A stretch of DNA of 64,000 nucleotides, taken from positions 13,744,939-13,808,938 of the forward strand of contig NC_091293.1 of NCBI RefSeq assembly GCF_038502225.1. The letters run 5' to 3'. The position numbers and the translations under genes were made by a program. Position 1 is the stretch's first letter, and each line of letters opens with the position of its first letter. This DNA is from Cherax quadricarinatus. Taxonomy: Eukaryota; Arthropoda; Malacostraca; Decapoda; Parastacidae. The notes below the pieces were generated by a model. It saw only the letters and a program-made list of their open reading frames with translations. It had not been told where the DNA came from and ran no database searches. Shown here one piece after another: positions 40,961-53,191 of this stretch.

Positions 40961-43488
40961 CACGGATCTATAGGAACTTAATCTGAACTTCACATTTTGC
41001 AGCACTTTAACAAATCTCAGATACAAGCTACGAGAACAAACACATTGCTCAGGGGCTAGGTATTGTCTTTCAGTCAGTAAGGGAATATTGGTACTGTGGA
41101 CTGATTCATATTGACTTTGGCATGATATACTAAGTGAACATTCAAAAGTGACTGGGACACGTTCTCAGGGAACTTACTCAAGGACATAAGGTAAGAAAAA
41201 TAGAGAGAATGATACAATAATCTTAAATGGGAAGAAAATGCTTAACTATTCTGCATAAGTAATTAAAAATTGACAGGTCACACAGTAAGCAAAGAAACTC
41301 ACAAGAAATTACTCAACTGAATAAACAACACTTTGAAAATCAAGAGAACTTCTACTTTACTCAAATCTAATTTGCTCAAATTTTACTTTAAATTGAATGA
41401 ATGGCACAGTGAGTTGTCTTTACTCTCATTGCAATAGGTAAACACACAATAAAATGATAAAATGGACTCAATAAAGCTTGTGCAAAATAAAATAAACTGG
41501 GACACAATTCACTGAAATAAAATAAAATGGCACAGAAAGAAAAAAATATTATGCACAGAACAGAGCATAATAAACTGCACTGAAATAAACTGTAGCAATA
41601 TTGCAAATAACAATTGCTAATCATGAAGTATTGCACAACACTGCACAAAATTTCTGCAAGAAAAACTTTAAATGGTAACACAGTGTTTGCACAAGAATTA
41701 TTGCAAAATGAGTCAATGTGCAATAATAAAAAAAAAATATTACACACACAAGAAAAGAAATATATCAAGGAATGAACTGAGTGAATACTTTAACTCTTAA
41801 CTACAACTCAAGCAACACTTAACAAACAAAAGAAGAACTTAAAAATTGCACTAAGAGTGAATATGTTCAATGAAACATGAAAAATAATAGGATCTAAAAC
41901 ACAGAACAAAATGAGTTTGAACACTTACAGTGATGCAGAACACAACACATCAACATAAACACAATACTAGAATTTTCTTGCAATGAAACTTGATGTGTGA
42001 AAACTTTGATAATAACGATTTCTTGCTTGCACAAAATAATGGCACTATTGTCTGTGGAAATAATACAAATTAGACACTGGCTAAATGAAAAGAATATGAA
42101 CACAAGAATGTTCAACACACAGAGAACAAAGCAAGAATACACAAATGCTGGGATGAAAAAAAAATATATATAACTGAGACAACACTGAGTTGTGATGCAG
42201 GACTCAACTAAATAAATTACTGAATTAATTCATTGGATCACTGAGAACACAAGGTGACTGTGAAGTGTAAACACAAGTTCTATACTGCTCATATGTTGCA
42301 CACACAACAAAGGAAAAACACTAGGTACATCAAGTGTATAAAAAAAAGAACACAACACAACAGACATAAGATAATGCACGAAAATTAACACTGAAGTAAG
42401 AAGAAAAAAAAATATTGCAAACTGAGTCTAATCAAGAGTCACTGAATGTCACTAAGAGAAAAATCACTGGAAACACAAAAAGAAATGTCTCAACACTCGC
42501 AAATGTCTCTATGAAAAATATTATCGCTGTAACGACTTGGTGTAGAATGAGATGGAAGGTGGAGGGATGGAGGCTATCATCTCGTGGCTGGCTATTGTCC
42601 TCACGTGATCATAGAATTGCGCTTACATCGACGACAGACACACACAGGAGGCTTTTCAACAATGGCACAAAACACACTCTAGCTCTTGACCCCCTATGTG
42701 GTCCTTAAAATATGGTGCTATAACCCCTAGTAGTGTACCAAAACACTGGTAGAGGTTGGGTGAGTGGGTTAATGGCTGGGTGAGGCGTCTGAGGCAGCGG
42801 AGTCGAGTGGTTGGGTGGGTGGGCTTAACAGGACTAAGGCCGGACCGCGTGGTGAGACACGTGGTCAGTGGGCCTATGGGATGAACGGCGTAAGCCTCAC
42901 TGAAGACAACCACACTGGCACGAAGATATTCTAAGCTGGCTGGCTTAAAATACACCCACGAAATACCACACACCACAGGGATGAAAAGGAGCACTCAGAA
43001 TGGCTTGGAGCTTGAATCACAGCGATGAAGAGAGTACTCATGTGGCTTGCTTGAGTACTGTGGTAAGACACCTGGGTTAGTTGCTAGCTGGCTTATCTTA
43101 ACCCTTCACACAGAATAGCTTGATAACTTCTCATGATGAGCACAGCAGAGGGTGGAAAGCTGGCTTGGCAGGCAAAAACTGGATGGAGTAGGCTAGACTG
43201 GACTGGACTCGGTTGTTCTGACTCCCTCACCACAGACTGGAAGCTGGCTTATTTTGCAAACTATGGTCAACCCCTCGGGAGTGATGCAAATAAGCAGATA
43301 AACACTAATACAAAGAGACCATTGAATAATGTAGTGGCTGGTAGAAACCTGGGCGAGTAGCTGGCTGGCTAGGTCGAGCGTAACCTGCTCGGCAGGAATA
43401 GTCACAAGATGTTGAACGGCCCAGTAGAAATTTATCTCCAGAAATCACTGTAATCGTCAGAATTACAGGCCCTCCGTTGCCACCAATT
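40961..43488 (-). other. Leader of gypsy A2, no coding signal
   Basis: Reverse-oriented homologue of the element A leader, for example the segment around AAGCATTTTCTTCCCATTTAA. Short frames have no domain. The primer-binding region reads TTGGTGGCAACGG next to the LTR. Confidence 0.75.
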
Positions 43489-43784
43489 TATCATAGGGGT
43501 TCTTAAAAGGAGATATCGAGGGTTGAAGATAGACACACTTGTTGGATGGTAACGCTATATTGTCAGACTGTGGTAAATGGGAGATGGAGCCCAGCCTTGC
43601 CGTGTTCTAGCCTGGATGTCTATGCGCCGACTGAGTGGGAGGCAGAGGTACGAACGTACACATGCACATCCCGTGACGTCACACAAACAGTCACAGCCCT
43701 AAAAGGGATCTTCTATATAAACACATGGATGGTACTATGATATGCTATACAACACATATAAGGGGATCAGCAACTATGCTGACA
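43489..43784 (-). repeat. Gypsy A2 5' LTR
   Basis: On the minus strand it begins TGTCAGCATAGTTGCTGATC as in element A and ends CCCTATGATA. Confidence 0.88.
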
Positions 43785-45071
43785 AGTATAGTGTGGCAGT
43801 ATAGTGTGTCAGTATAGTGTGTCAGTATAGTGTGGCAGTATAGTGTGTCAATATAGTGTGTCAGTATAGTGTGTAAGTATAGTGTGTCAGTATAGTTTGT
43901 CAATATATAGTGTGTCAATATAGTGTGTCAATATAGAGTGGCAGTATAGTGTGTCGGTATAGTGTGTCAGTATAGTGTGTCAATATATAGTGTGTCAACA
44001 TAGTGTGTCAGTATTGTGTGGTAGTATAGTGTGGCAGTATAGTGTGTCAGTATAGTGTGTCAGTACAGTGTGTCAGTATAGTGTGTCAGTATAGTGTGTC
44101 AGTATAGTGTGTCAATATTTAGTGTGTGAATATAGTGTGCCAGTATAGTGTGTCAGTATAGTGTGTCAGTATAGTGTGTCAGTATAGTGTGTCAATATTT
44201 AGTGTGTGAATATAGTGTGCCAGTATAGTGTGTCGGTATAGTGTGTCAGTATAGTGTGTCAGTATAGTGTGGCAGTATAGTGTGTCAATATAGTGTGTCA
44301 GTATAGTGTGTCAGTATAGTGTGTCAGTGTAGTGTGTCAGTATAGTGTGTCAGTATAGTGTGTCAGTATAGTGTGTCAGTATAGTGTGTCAATATAGTGT
44401 GTCAATATAGTGTGTCAGTATAGTGTGTCGGTATAGTGAGTCGGTATAGTATGGCAGTATAGTGTGTCAGTATAGTGTGTCAGTACAGTGTATCAGTATA
44501 GTGTGTCAGTATAGTGTGTCAGTATAGTGTGTCAGTACAGTGCATCAGTATAGTGTGTCAATATAGTGTGTCAGTATAGTGTGCCAGTATAGTGTGGCAG
44601 TATAGTGTGGCAGTATAGTGTGTCAGTATAGTGTGTCAGTATAGTGTCTCAGTATAGTGTGTCAGTATAGTGTGTCAGTATAGTGTGTCAGTACAGTGCA
44701 TCAGTATAGTGTGTCAACATAGTGTGTCAATATAGTGTGTCAGTATAGTGTGGCAGTATAGTGTGTCAGTACAGTGCATCAGTATAGTGTGTCAGTATAG
44801 TGTGTCAGTATAGTGTGTCAGTATAGTGTGTCAGTATAGTGCATCAGTATAGTGTGTCAATATAGTGTGTCAGTATAGTGTGGCAGTTTAGTGTGTCGAT
44901 ATAGTGTGTCAGTATAGTGTGGCAGTATAGTGTGGCAGCATAGTGTGTTAGTATAGTGTGTCAGTATAGTGTGTCAGTATAGTGTGTCAGTACAGTGTAT
45001 CAGTAGACTGTGTCAATATAGTGTGTCAATATAGTGTGTCAGTGTAGTGTGTCAGTATAGTGTGTCAGTAT
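43785..45071 (+). repeat. 13-bp minisatellite, segment 4 (about 99 units)
   Basis: Largest remaining part of the CAGTATAGTGTGT array, with more variants than the other segments (CAATATAGTGTGT, CAGTACAGTGCAT, and units with an extra TA). Confidence 0.95.
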
Positions 45072-45089
45072 GGGGTTCTACTGTTGTGT

Positions 45090-46470
45090 GCTAGAAGTTT
45101 CTAGCAATGAAGCCTAGCACTCTGTCAGCTTTGCTGCTCAGTGATAATCATTGTTTGGTGCTCATGAGGTCGTTGCTTATGATTACTCTAAAGTCCTTTT
45201 CTTCGTTGGTTTTGGTTAGCTTGTTGCCAAACAATCTCTTCATGTCTGAGAGTATTATACCCAAAATACATTACTTTGGACTTGATTACGTTGAACCTTA
45301 TCTTCCCCGTATTAGACCACAGCACCAACCTATCCAGGTCACTCTGAGTACTCAGTCTGCTTTCCATGTTGAAAGAACGATAGTTCAGGGCAACAAAAGT
45401 CTTATCTACCTTTCAAAATATAGGCGTAACGCTCACTAATTTCCAGTTTACTGGAACCTTACCTTCTTCTTGTGGCTTGTTAGGTATTACCATCAGTGGA
45501 TAATGGAGTTAGTATCTAGGTTCAGTTATAACTCTGAAAGGTAGCTATCGGGTCCATTTATTTGATTTGTTAACATTCAGCTTCTCCAAGGATTTTATTA
45601 AGCCAAGGATGCTAATTTCGTCAATATTGAAGTTGTCAGTGTTGAGCCTTGAAAATAAATGATGCGGCTTGTGATCGTTGGTGTCATATTCAGCTGTAAC
45701 AACGAACCAGAAGGTTGTGTTGAGTATGGACGCCACATCTTCGTTGTTGTGTGTAAGTCCACTGTTATCGCTTGTGAAAGGTCCTATATTTGCATTTACC
45801 TGTTTTTCTGCAGACTTATTTGAAAAATCACTTTGGATTACCTTTGACGTTTTGTGCAATTTGTCTTTCAAATTCTTGTTTGCGTTTGTGATATTTTTTC
45901 TCTTCGTAATCGTATATAGTTATTATAGTCACTTTAAACTTATCATTATTTACACTACTTTTTTGCCCATGATCTTAACCAGTTGACTTCCCATCCATCA
46001 TCAATTTATTTATACTTTTTCAGCTTTAAAGTATCTTGATATGTTGTTTCTCGACAATTAGATTTTTTTTAAAATTCCTCTACAAATTTAACTGGTCTGA
46101 TAATTGGGAGCCATCACCGTGTTGCTTTGAATCCCAAAGACTGTGTTCGTCTTAAATCCCAAAGATTGTGTATGTTTTGAATACTAAAGACTACAAGTTG
46201 TGAATCGAATGTTGCGATCACTGTGTCCTAGTCTGCAGGACACAGTGTGATCAGAACACCATCTAAAATACTGTTGCCTACACACTCATCGAGGATACTG
46301 ATGAGTGTGCTGGTCTCCTGGTCTCTGAGAGAGTGTGTTCCAGTTTATGTTAGACACCTTGAAGTCACCAACTAACATTGCCTCTTTGTTCATACAGATT
46401 ATCTTAATATCGTCGTACGAACAGGCGCCATCCTCCCGATTTTGTTGGGGGGAGACGATACACCCCATTG
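45090..46470 (-). pseudogene. Decayed non-LTR retrotransposon, endonuclease to RT
   Basis: On the minus strand, VGDFKVSNINWNTLSQRPGD (near 46330) matches the endonuclease GDFN region. IGPFTSDNSGLTHNNEDVAS (near 45780) matches the linker before RT. A stretch near 45180-45260 matches the segment after the catalytic box (NKLTKTNEEKDF). Several frames and many gaps. Family not assigned. Confidence 0.65.
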
Positions 46471-46507
46471 TGAAAAGTTTTCCAGCTCCCGTTATTGCCT
46501 AAATTTG

Positions 46508-46509
<2 letters not shown>

Positions 46510-46589
<80 letters not shown>
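46510..46589 (+). repeat. (CA)n microsatellite
   Basis: Pure tract of about 40 units abutting a LINE 3' fragment. Confidence 0.97.
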
Positions 46590-46590
<1 letters not shown>

Positions 46591-46814
46591 GGATGTTAGG
46601 AAGTATTTCTTCAGCCACAGAGTAGTCAGTAAGTGGAATAGTTTGGGAAGCGATGTAGTGGAGGCAGGATCCATACATAGCTTTAAGCAGAGGTATGATA
46701 AAGCTCACGGCTCAGGGAGAGTGACCTAGTAGCGATCAGTGAAGAGGCGGGGCCAGGAGCTCGGACTCGACCCCCGCAACCTCAACTAGGTGAGTACAAC
46801 CTCAACTAGGTGAG
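46590..46814 (+). pseudogene. LINE ORF2 C-terminal fragment and 3' end
   Basis: DVRKYFFSHRVVSKWNSLGS, then SDVVEAGSIHSFKQRYDKAH and a stop at 46727-46729, match the end of the protein that stops at 47691. The 3' UTR (GAAGAGGCGGGGCCAGGAGC) ends in AACTAGGTGAGTAC, partly duplicated, and runs into (CA)n. Confidence 0.82.
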
Positions 46815-46848
46815 TACACACACACACACACGCACACACACACACACA
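46815..46848 (+). repeat. (CA)n tail between two LINE fragments
   Basis: Extends from the GTGAGTAC end of the first fragment to the start of the second at about 46850. Confidence 0.9.
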
Positions 46849-46849
46849 G

Positions 46850-47691
46850 GGATAGACTCAGAAGTGTCCTTGTTTGCAGATGATGTGAAGTTAATGAGAA
46901 GAATCAAATCGGATGAGGATCAGGCAGGACTACAAAGAGACCTGGACAGGCTACAAGCCTGGTCCAGCAACTGGCTCCTTGAGTTTAACCCTGCCAAATG
47001 CAAAGTCATGAAGATTGGGGAAGGGCAAAGAAGACCGCAGAAACAATATAGTTTAGATGGCCAAAGACTGCAAACCTCACTCAAGGAAAAAGATCCGGGG
47101 GTGAGTATAACACCGAGCATATCTCCTGAGTTGCACATCAATCAGATAACTGCTGCAGCATACGGGCGCCTGGCAAACCTATGGATAGCGTTCCGATACC
47201 TCAGTAAGGATTCGTTCAAGACTCTGTATACCATTTACGTCAGGCCCATACTGGAGTATGCAGCACCAGTTTGGAATCCACACCTAGTCAAGCATGTCAA
47301 GAAATTAGAGAAGGTGCAAAGGTTTGCAACAAGACTAGTCCCAGAGCTATGGGGATTGTCCTACGAAGAAAGGTTGAGGGAAATCTGCCTGACGACACTG
47401 GAGGACAGGAGGGTCAGGGGAGACATGATAACGACATATAAAATACTGCGCCGAATAGACAAGGTGGACAAAGACGGGATGTTCCAGAGAAGGGACACAG
47501 ACACAAGAGGTCACAATTGGAAGTTGAAGACTCAGATGAATCAAAGGGATTTTAGGAAGTATTTCTTCAGTCTTAGAGTAGTCAGGCCGTGGAATAGCCT
47601 AGAAAGTGACGTAGTGGAGGCGGGAACCATACATAGTTTTAAGGCTAGGTATGATAAAGCTCACGGGGCAGGAAGAGAGAGGACATACTAG
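46850..47691 (+). pseudogene. LINE ORF2 RT C-terminal half (5' truncated), open
   Basis: Starts at GIDSEVSLFADDVKLMRRIK, so the RT catalytic FADD box is present at the N-terminal edge. The thumb follows, with LQAWSSNWLLEFNPAKCKVM and the LEYAAPVWNP box, and a C-terminal region ending GAGRERTY. The frame is open for 280 codons. Everything upstream of the catalytic box is missing, as in 5'-truncated LINE insertions. The apparent start codon lies in the (CA)n tract and is not real. The 3' end at about 47756 again reads GGTGAGTACACACA. Confidence 0.88.
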
Positions 47692-47810
47692 TAATCAGCG
47701 AAGAGGCGGGGCCAGGAGCTATGAATCGACCCCTGCAACCACAAATAGGTGAGTACACACATACACACGCACACACTGAACTTGCTTTTGAATTTCTATC
47801 ACAGATCGTT

Positions 47811-47813
<3 letters not shown>

Positions 47814-47842
<29 letters not shown>
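47814..47842 (+). repeat. (GA)n microsatellite
   Basis: About 14 GA units between the LINE end and the BEL LTR. Confidence 0.95.
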
Positions 47843-47848
<6 letters not shown>

Positions 47849-47971
47849 TTGAGATCCACTTCGAGGACAGCAGGAAACAAGCTTTTATTCCACAAGACGG
47901 GCAGAAAGCAGCAACTTCACTCTGGCTGTACCCTTCTCCAGAACATCACTCCATCTGAGATCATATATACT

Positions 47972-49014
47972 GTTGAGAAATGGGATTACCTGCTAAGTTT
48001 AAATATAGGGAAAACTTAACTTAGAAAGACAACTCATCGCCTGCACAGCCGCCCCTGCAGTCGAGGTCTTGAGAAGCTGTCGAAGTCATTCCTCAACCGG
48101 CTGAAATGAGCTATAATTTGTAAGATTATAAATTACCCCTAGGGGGTGTTATGTCAGCATATTTCATTCACTGATTGCTGACAAACTTACGTGTGTGGAC
48201 TCAATTGTCCACATATCACTGGGGTTTATGATAAGTGACTAACTCACGATTTTATACTCAACTGCGCAGTCAATAGTAGCACATCACGAGTTAGAACACT
48301 TACCTGGGTATATGTATCTGACCCGTAATTATGCCCGGATATCCGTTGAGTTGATTGAAGAATAGTATTCTTTGAAGAATGTCGCACTACACTCTGTTGG
48401 ATCGCAACACTCGTTGTTACACTGTTCATCAATAATTGTTCACACAATATTGCTAAGAAGCTGATCACATTTCTCTGTAAGTGTTTATTGTTTTGTGAGA
48501 CACTTTGTTCACACTAACGCACAGATCGTTCTTTGTTGGTTATCCTGGCGTCAGTATCACTCTCAGTAGAGTCAAAAGTAATCTGAAGACGCCACAACGC
48601 CCCACGCCGTCACTGCCCCCAGCACAAAGGAAAAGCTGACCTAGTACTTTTGCTTCCTTGCCACTTCCTCCATGAGGCAAAGCAGAATGTTTAAATCTTG
48701 CTGTCTTAAACATAGACAAAAATGTCCACTATCTTTACTATGGTAATAAAGTGGGAGCAGGATTTTCCTTAATTGTCTTGCTAAGGTAAGAGATGTACTG
48801 TCTCTTATTAAAATACACTCTGCAACACTGGACTGCAAGGAGCGGCAGTCGCTTGACCACATCGTATACTCGTACTGCATCTGCGATCAATTACTCGCTG
48901 TAGCAGTAAACAAGATATTTGCCCCTTCTGAGAGGGCTGGGCCCCTCAGGGCTGAAAGGGGCTGAAGGGGCTGAAGGGAGCTGATTCCCCTCTCCTGGAG
49001 AAAATTTCTCCACA
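47972..49014 (-). repeat. BEL 3' LTR, about 1043 bp
   Basis: The left end TGTTGAGAAAT and right end ATTTCTCCACA are inverted with one mismatch. Bases 47972-48523 match 63445-64000. The right boundary rests on the inverted ends alone. On the minus strand the sequence before the LTR is C-rich rather than a polypurine tract. Confidence 0.75.
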
Positions 49015-49213
49015 CTGGGGGGCGGCGGAGGTTTGCTGCAGGTGAACTATTCATCACTTAACATTAATTTGATTTTCTCACTAGCCACCACTGCTGCTTG
49101 TCTTTTCTGAACAGCTTTAGTCTGTGTGGTTTCTGGAGAATCACAAATTTTGCTTTCAACATTGTGTAATTCTAACGGCACTAGTTTATTTATTGTCCGC
49201 TTATTCACTACAC

Positions 49214-50145
49214 CTATGCATCAGGATATATGGTCACAAATTTTCCAAGTGGCCATTGGGACCTCGGACCATCATTGTCAATAATCACTATGTCACCAGG
49301 TCTTAAGGACTTATGATTTTCAGGAACACCAGCTCCATAGAAGTGTTCTCTCAATGAGGTGAGATAGTCTTCTCGCCAAATTTTCTCCCAACATTCAATC
49401 ACTTTATTAAGGTGTTTGAATTTACGTCTGAGTTGCTCAGGTTCGAAATAAGTAGGATCCACTATGATTTCTTTATCATTCATGGGAGGAACAGGTTCGA
49501 GCCTTCTGCCATGGAGTAAATGAGATGGACTTAACACTTCTAAATTGTTCAGATCATCGGTAACATAAGTTAGAGGTCTGTTGTTGACTCAATTTTCTAT
49601 TTCAGTCACAACTGTACGGAATTCTTCTAAGTCGATTCTCTGACGAAGAAGAGTCTTCCTTAAACAACGTTTTACAATGCCGATCATTCTTTCATAAAAT
49701 CCGCCATGCCATGGAGATTTAGGAGGAATGTATCTCCAACGACAACTGCGTTGATTCAGCATCTGTTGTACTTCTGGTTGATCAAAGATCTTGCTTATAT
49801 GAGCACCACCAGCAACAAAGTTCGTTGCATTATCTGAAATCATCAGTCTGGGACATGCCCTTCTGGCTGCAAACCGTCTGAATAATTTGATAAAGGTTTC
49901 AGCAGACATGTCAGTGGCTACTTCTAGATGTACTGCTCTAGTCGTAGCACAAGTGAACAAACAGATGTACACCTTGATTGGAACTTTGTCAACTGTTTTG
50001 GTTAAAATTATTGGTCCAGTGTAATCTACACCTGTCACCTCAAATGGAGTGACATGACAAACTCTTTCAGAGGGATATGGAGGTGGACCTGGATACTGAC
50101 ATACTAGCATATCGTAGTGACGACAAGTAATACAGTCCCTTATTT
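49214..50145 (-). pseudogene. BEL integrase core and C-terminal domain
   Basis: Core (50110-49589): FEVTGVDYTGPI (first Asp), RLMISDNATNF (second Asp), SPWHGGFYERM (Glu). A TGA at about 49587-49589 separates it from VNNRPLTY-like sequence and the C-terminal block (49537-49214) with MLSPSHLLHGRRLEPVP and LRPGDIVIIDN. That block corresponds to the DUF5641-type domain of BEL/Pao integrases. The connection to the upstream frame is lost in an A7 run (minus strand) near 50145. Confidence 0.9.
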
Positions 50146-51245
50146 GTTTTTTTCACACTTTGTCGACCTTGAGGTATCCAGTAGGATTGTCGTATATGAC
50201 AAAGTGTGTCAGCTATCCCACCATGTAACACGTTACTGTGGGCGTTTTGCACAATCAGTTTTGTTAGCCAATGATTCTTGGTGATCAATATTGGATGTAT
50301 GGCTTCTTTAGGCAGTGAAGAATTATGAATTCTTCCTCGACATCTTATAATCTTTTCTGAGTCGAGATAAAGCCCTAAAGAATTAATCATGACAGGTTTC
50401 TTTGGGGATTTATCTTGTGTTTCCAGAAATTTATATTCTGTAGAGAAAACATCTTTCTGTATTAGTTTCACCCAGTATTTAATGGGTTCAAGACATTCAT
50501 AATCAGGTTTTATTCTTTTATTGAATTTAAAGACAAGAGCTGTAACTCTTAAGAGTTTACCCAAAGAGGAGTATTTAGATCCATCAATGACTATTTCTGT
50601 TGTGTCTGCAGTATTTACACAACTTATTTCTGCTGTGTTCAAGCAGACTGTTTCTTCTGGCATAATGTGAGCCTTTTGCTGAGACCAGTTATTTTCATTA
50701 GAGAGCCAGTTCGGTCCGTGGAGCCATAATTTATTATCCACAAATTTCTTGAGTGGGACACCACGTGACAACATGTCAGCTGGATTCTCTTGGGTAGAGA
50801 CGTGGAGAAAGAGATAATCTCTCTGCATCTCTTTTATTTCTGCTACTCTGTTCTGTACATAGACCAACTTACTCTTATTATTTCTTAACCACTGGAGAAC
50901 TGCTTCATTATCACTCCAAATCACGGTTTTCTCAATAGTGAGATGATCAAGTACTTTGTTAAGATAGACAGCTAGTTTTGTACCTACATAGAGTGCTGTC
51001 AGTTCCAATTGTGGTACTGTTCTGACCTTCAAGGGTGCTACCCTGGCCTTTGAAGTAATTAGTGTACTTCCTTCAGCATTACTCATGTAAGCTACAGCGC
51101 CATAACCTCTGGTTGAGGCATCACAGAACACATGTAATGTGTAATTGTTTCCCTCTTGACCTATTTGTCTGGGAAATTTAATTTGATGAAGTTGTTTAAA
51201 CTCCTTGGATATTTCATCCCATGCTTGACTCATTTCTAGAGGCAA
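50146..51245 (-). pseudogene. BEL RNase H and integrase N-terminal zinc region
   Basis: HVFCDASTRGYGAVAYMS and QLELTALYVGTKLAVYL are RNase H motifs, with IWSDNEAVLQWL carrying a further acidic residue. After a linker, the integrase zinc region begins with HPILITKNHWLTKLIVQNAH and LHGGIADTLCHIRQSYWI. The frame is lost just before the expected CXXC. The upstream junction near 51246-51268 has two TAG codons separating it from the RT C-terminal part. Confidence 0.88.
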
Positions 51246-51269
51246 GTTCTCATCCTATCCAATTTTGAG

Positions 51270-53191
51270 CTACCATGCATCTTCCATAAGCATTTTACCC
51301 TTTATGGTAATTGGTGAGACGAGTCCTAGAGGATCAAAACATTGTGATACCTCTGACAGTAAACTACGTTTAGTGAGTGTACTGCATGATTTATTATTTA
51401 TCCTTTTGAGACTCAAAGTATCTTCCTGTGTGTTCCAATTTAGTCCCAGCATATTGTTGCAATCAGGAATTTCAGTTTCAGCTACGTCTTCTTTGATAAG
51501 TTCCCTTAATTGCTTTGAATTTGTATTCCACATCCTTAGAGGCATATTTGCTTCTTTCATCTCCTTGTTAGCTTCTCTGTATAAGGATTTTAAATCCTCC
51601 TCTTTATTTACAGTGCATTGAAGACTGTCCACATAGAAACTTTTCTTTAAGATTTCTTTGAAGGGACTTTCAGATTTCTTCAAATGTGTATTTAGAGTAG
51701 CTTCTAGTAAGAATGGAGAGGATGTTGCACCAAATAATACTGATTGAAACGATAAGTTTTCACAGGACTTTGAGGATCATGTGGATTTTCAGGCCACAAG
51801 AATCGAGTATAATCTCTATCTATTTCTTGTAGTCCTACTCTTAAGAAAGCTTTGGAAATATCAGCCGTGTAGGCATATGGGTTTGTGCGAAATTTCATAA
51901 GCACGTCTCCAAGCTTCTCAGTTAGTGAGGGTCCGGTCATCAGACAGTCATTAAGACTTGCTACATCTTTATTTGCACGTGAGCTGCAATTATATGCAAC
52001 ACGTAGTGGAGTGGTTTCAGAATCTTTTCTGACTCCATGGTGCGGGAGATAATGAGCTTCTGTCTTCAACTTATCTTCGACTATTTCCTCAATGAATTTA
52101 TTGTCCAACTGTTCTTGTATGATATTATCATAGACAGTCAGTAGCTCTGGATTCTTCCTTAGCTCATGTATTTGTGCTTTCATCTGTCCGAAAGCCATGC
52201 GATAATTGCTAGGCAGATGTGGTGGATTTAATTTCCATGGTAACCTAACCCAATACTGTCCATCTTTATATTTGACAGTGTCCAAATATTGGTTATAAGT
52301 CTGAGACTCTTGTGGGCTTGGTTTATTTACATCAATACCTATCGCATCTAAATCCCACAACTTATCAACTGGTTCATTCATTTCTTCCAGTAATGATAAT
52401 TTTTGCTGTGGTACATGATCAGCGGTTATTCTCGTAACTAGTACATTTTCCACTGAATCAATATCAGCTTCTTTCCCACTTTGAGAGGGAATGGGACCAC
52501 ATATCATGTGGCCTCCTGCTGTTTTCAGCAAGTGAACATCATGTTTACTTACTATATTTTGCTCAAAGCAGTGATAATAATCACTTCCAATGATTAAATC
52601 AGTTGGACTAATAGTGTCCGTCTGTATGTCAGGACAGGCTAACTTGACCTTAGCTGCTTTCAGTGCTGCAACTGTTTCTTTTAATCCCTGGATCTGCACA
52701 GACTTAGGCAAATCATCTACTACTTCAGCTTCTACTGTTTTTTTCCTGTTTCCTAGACCAACAGTGATTCTGGCTAGGTCATATGTCTGTTTACCAGAAT
52801 TGTGGAAAAAAACAGCTATATCTAACTGTATTTTGGCATAGGGTTGTTTATTCAGTTTCTGCAACACTGTTCTTCTTATGAAGGACCTTTGTGAGCCTTG
52901 ATCAAATAGTGTTAGCACATTGGTTTTGTGCAATTTATTAGATAACTCAACTCGAGCTATCGGGAGAGCAGTTGCCTTAAACTTATCTTTCACATTTAAT
53001 GCTATTGCTTGTTGCCTTCCTGATTCTGTGGAAGTCTTCTGCTGTTCAGCAAAAGAATTTGGGCATAATGTTGTATGATGCATACCCTTGTATTTAAAAC
53101 ACTTCTTCAGTGAGCATTTACCTCCCTTGTGTTCACCTAAACACTTGATGCGCCTTTTCAGCTGATGAACACGTTGTTTACGTGCCTCCAA
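51270..53191 (-). pseudogene. BEL protease and reverse transcriptase
   Basis: Protease-like LFDQGSQRSFIRRTVL near 52870. RT: KTEAHYLPHHGVRKDSETTP, YNCSSRANKDVASLNDCL and YTADISKAFLRVGLQEIDRD (about 52080-51800), all typical of BEL/Pao. The frame shifts near 51745 in the segment that should code FGATSSPF, and resumes at 51683. The catalytic box reads FYVDSLQ, with Ser in place of the usual second Asp, so the enzyme would probably be inactive even if repaired by nature. The zinc-knuckle-like CFKYKGMHHTTLC near 53100 belongs to the gag end. Confidence 0.88.

Larger units (their letters stand above)
39208..43784 (-). mobile_element. Gypsy A2, inverted, gutted relative of element A
   Basis: LTRs at 43489-43784 (5') and 39208-39496 (3') resemble those of element A but are more diverged. 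AGTA flanks both ends (39204-39207 and 43785-43788), a 4-bp target duplication. Between them lie a leader, decayed pieces of the protease and RNase H/integrase junction regions, and a 3' UTR with the hairpin. RT and integrase cores are absent. With 4.0 kb of internal sequence it is a non-autonomous derivative. Confidence 0.9.

Noticed and set aside
27301..45071. CRISPR-like direct repeats
   Set aside because: The 13-bp units are contiguous, without spacers, and the context is eukaryotic retroelements.
45107..45439. Plus-strand 110-residue frame
   Set aside because: The complementary strand matches decayed LINE RT sequence, so this is a shadow.
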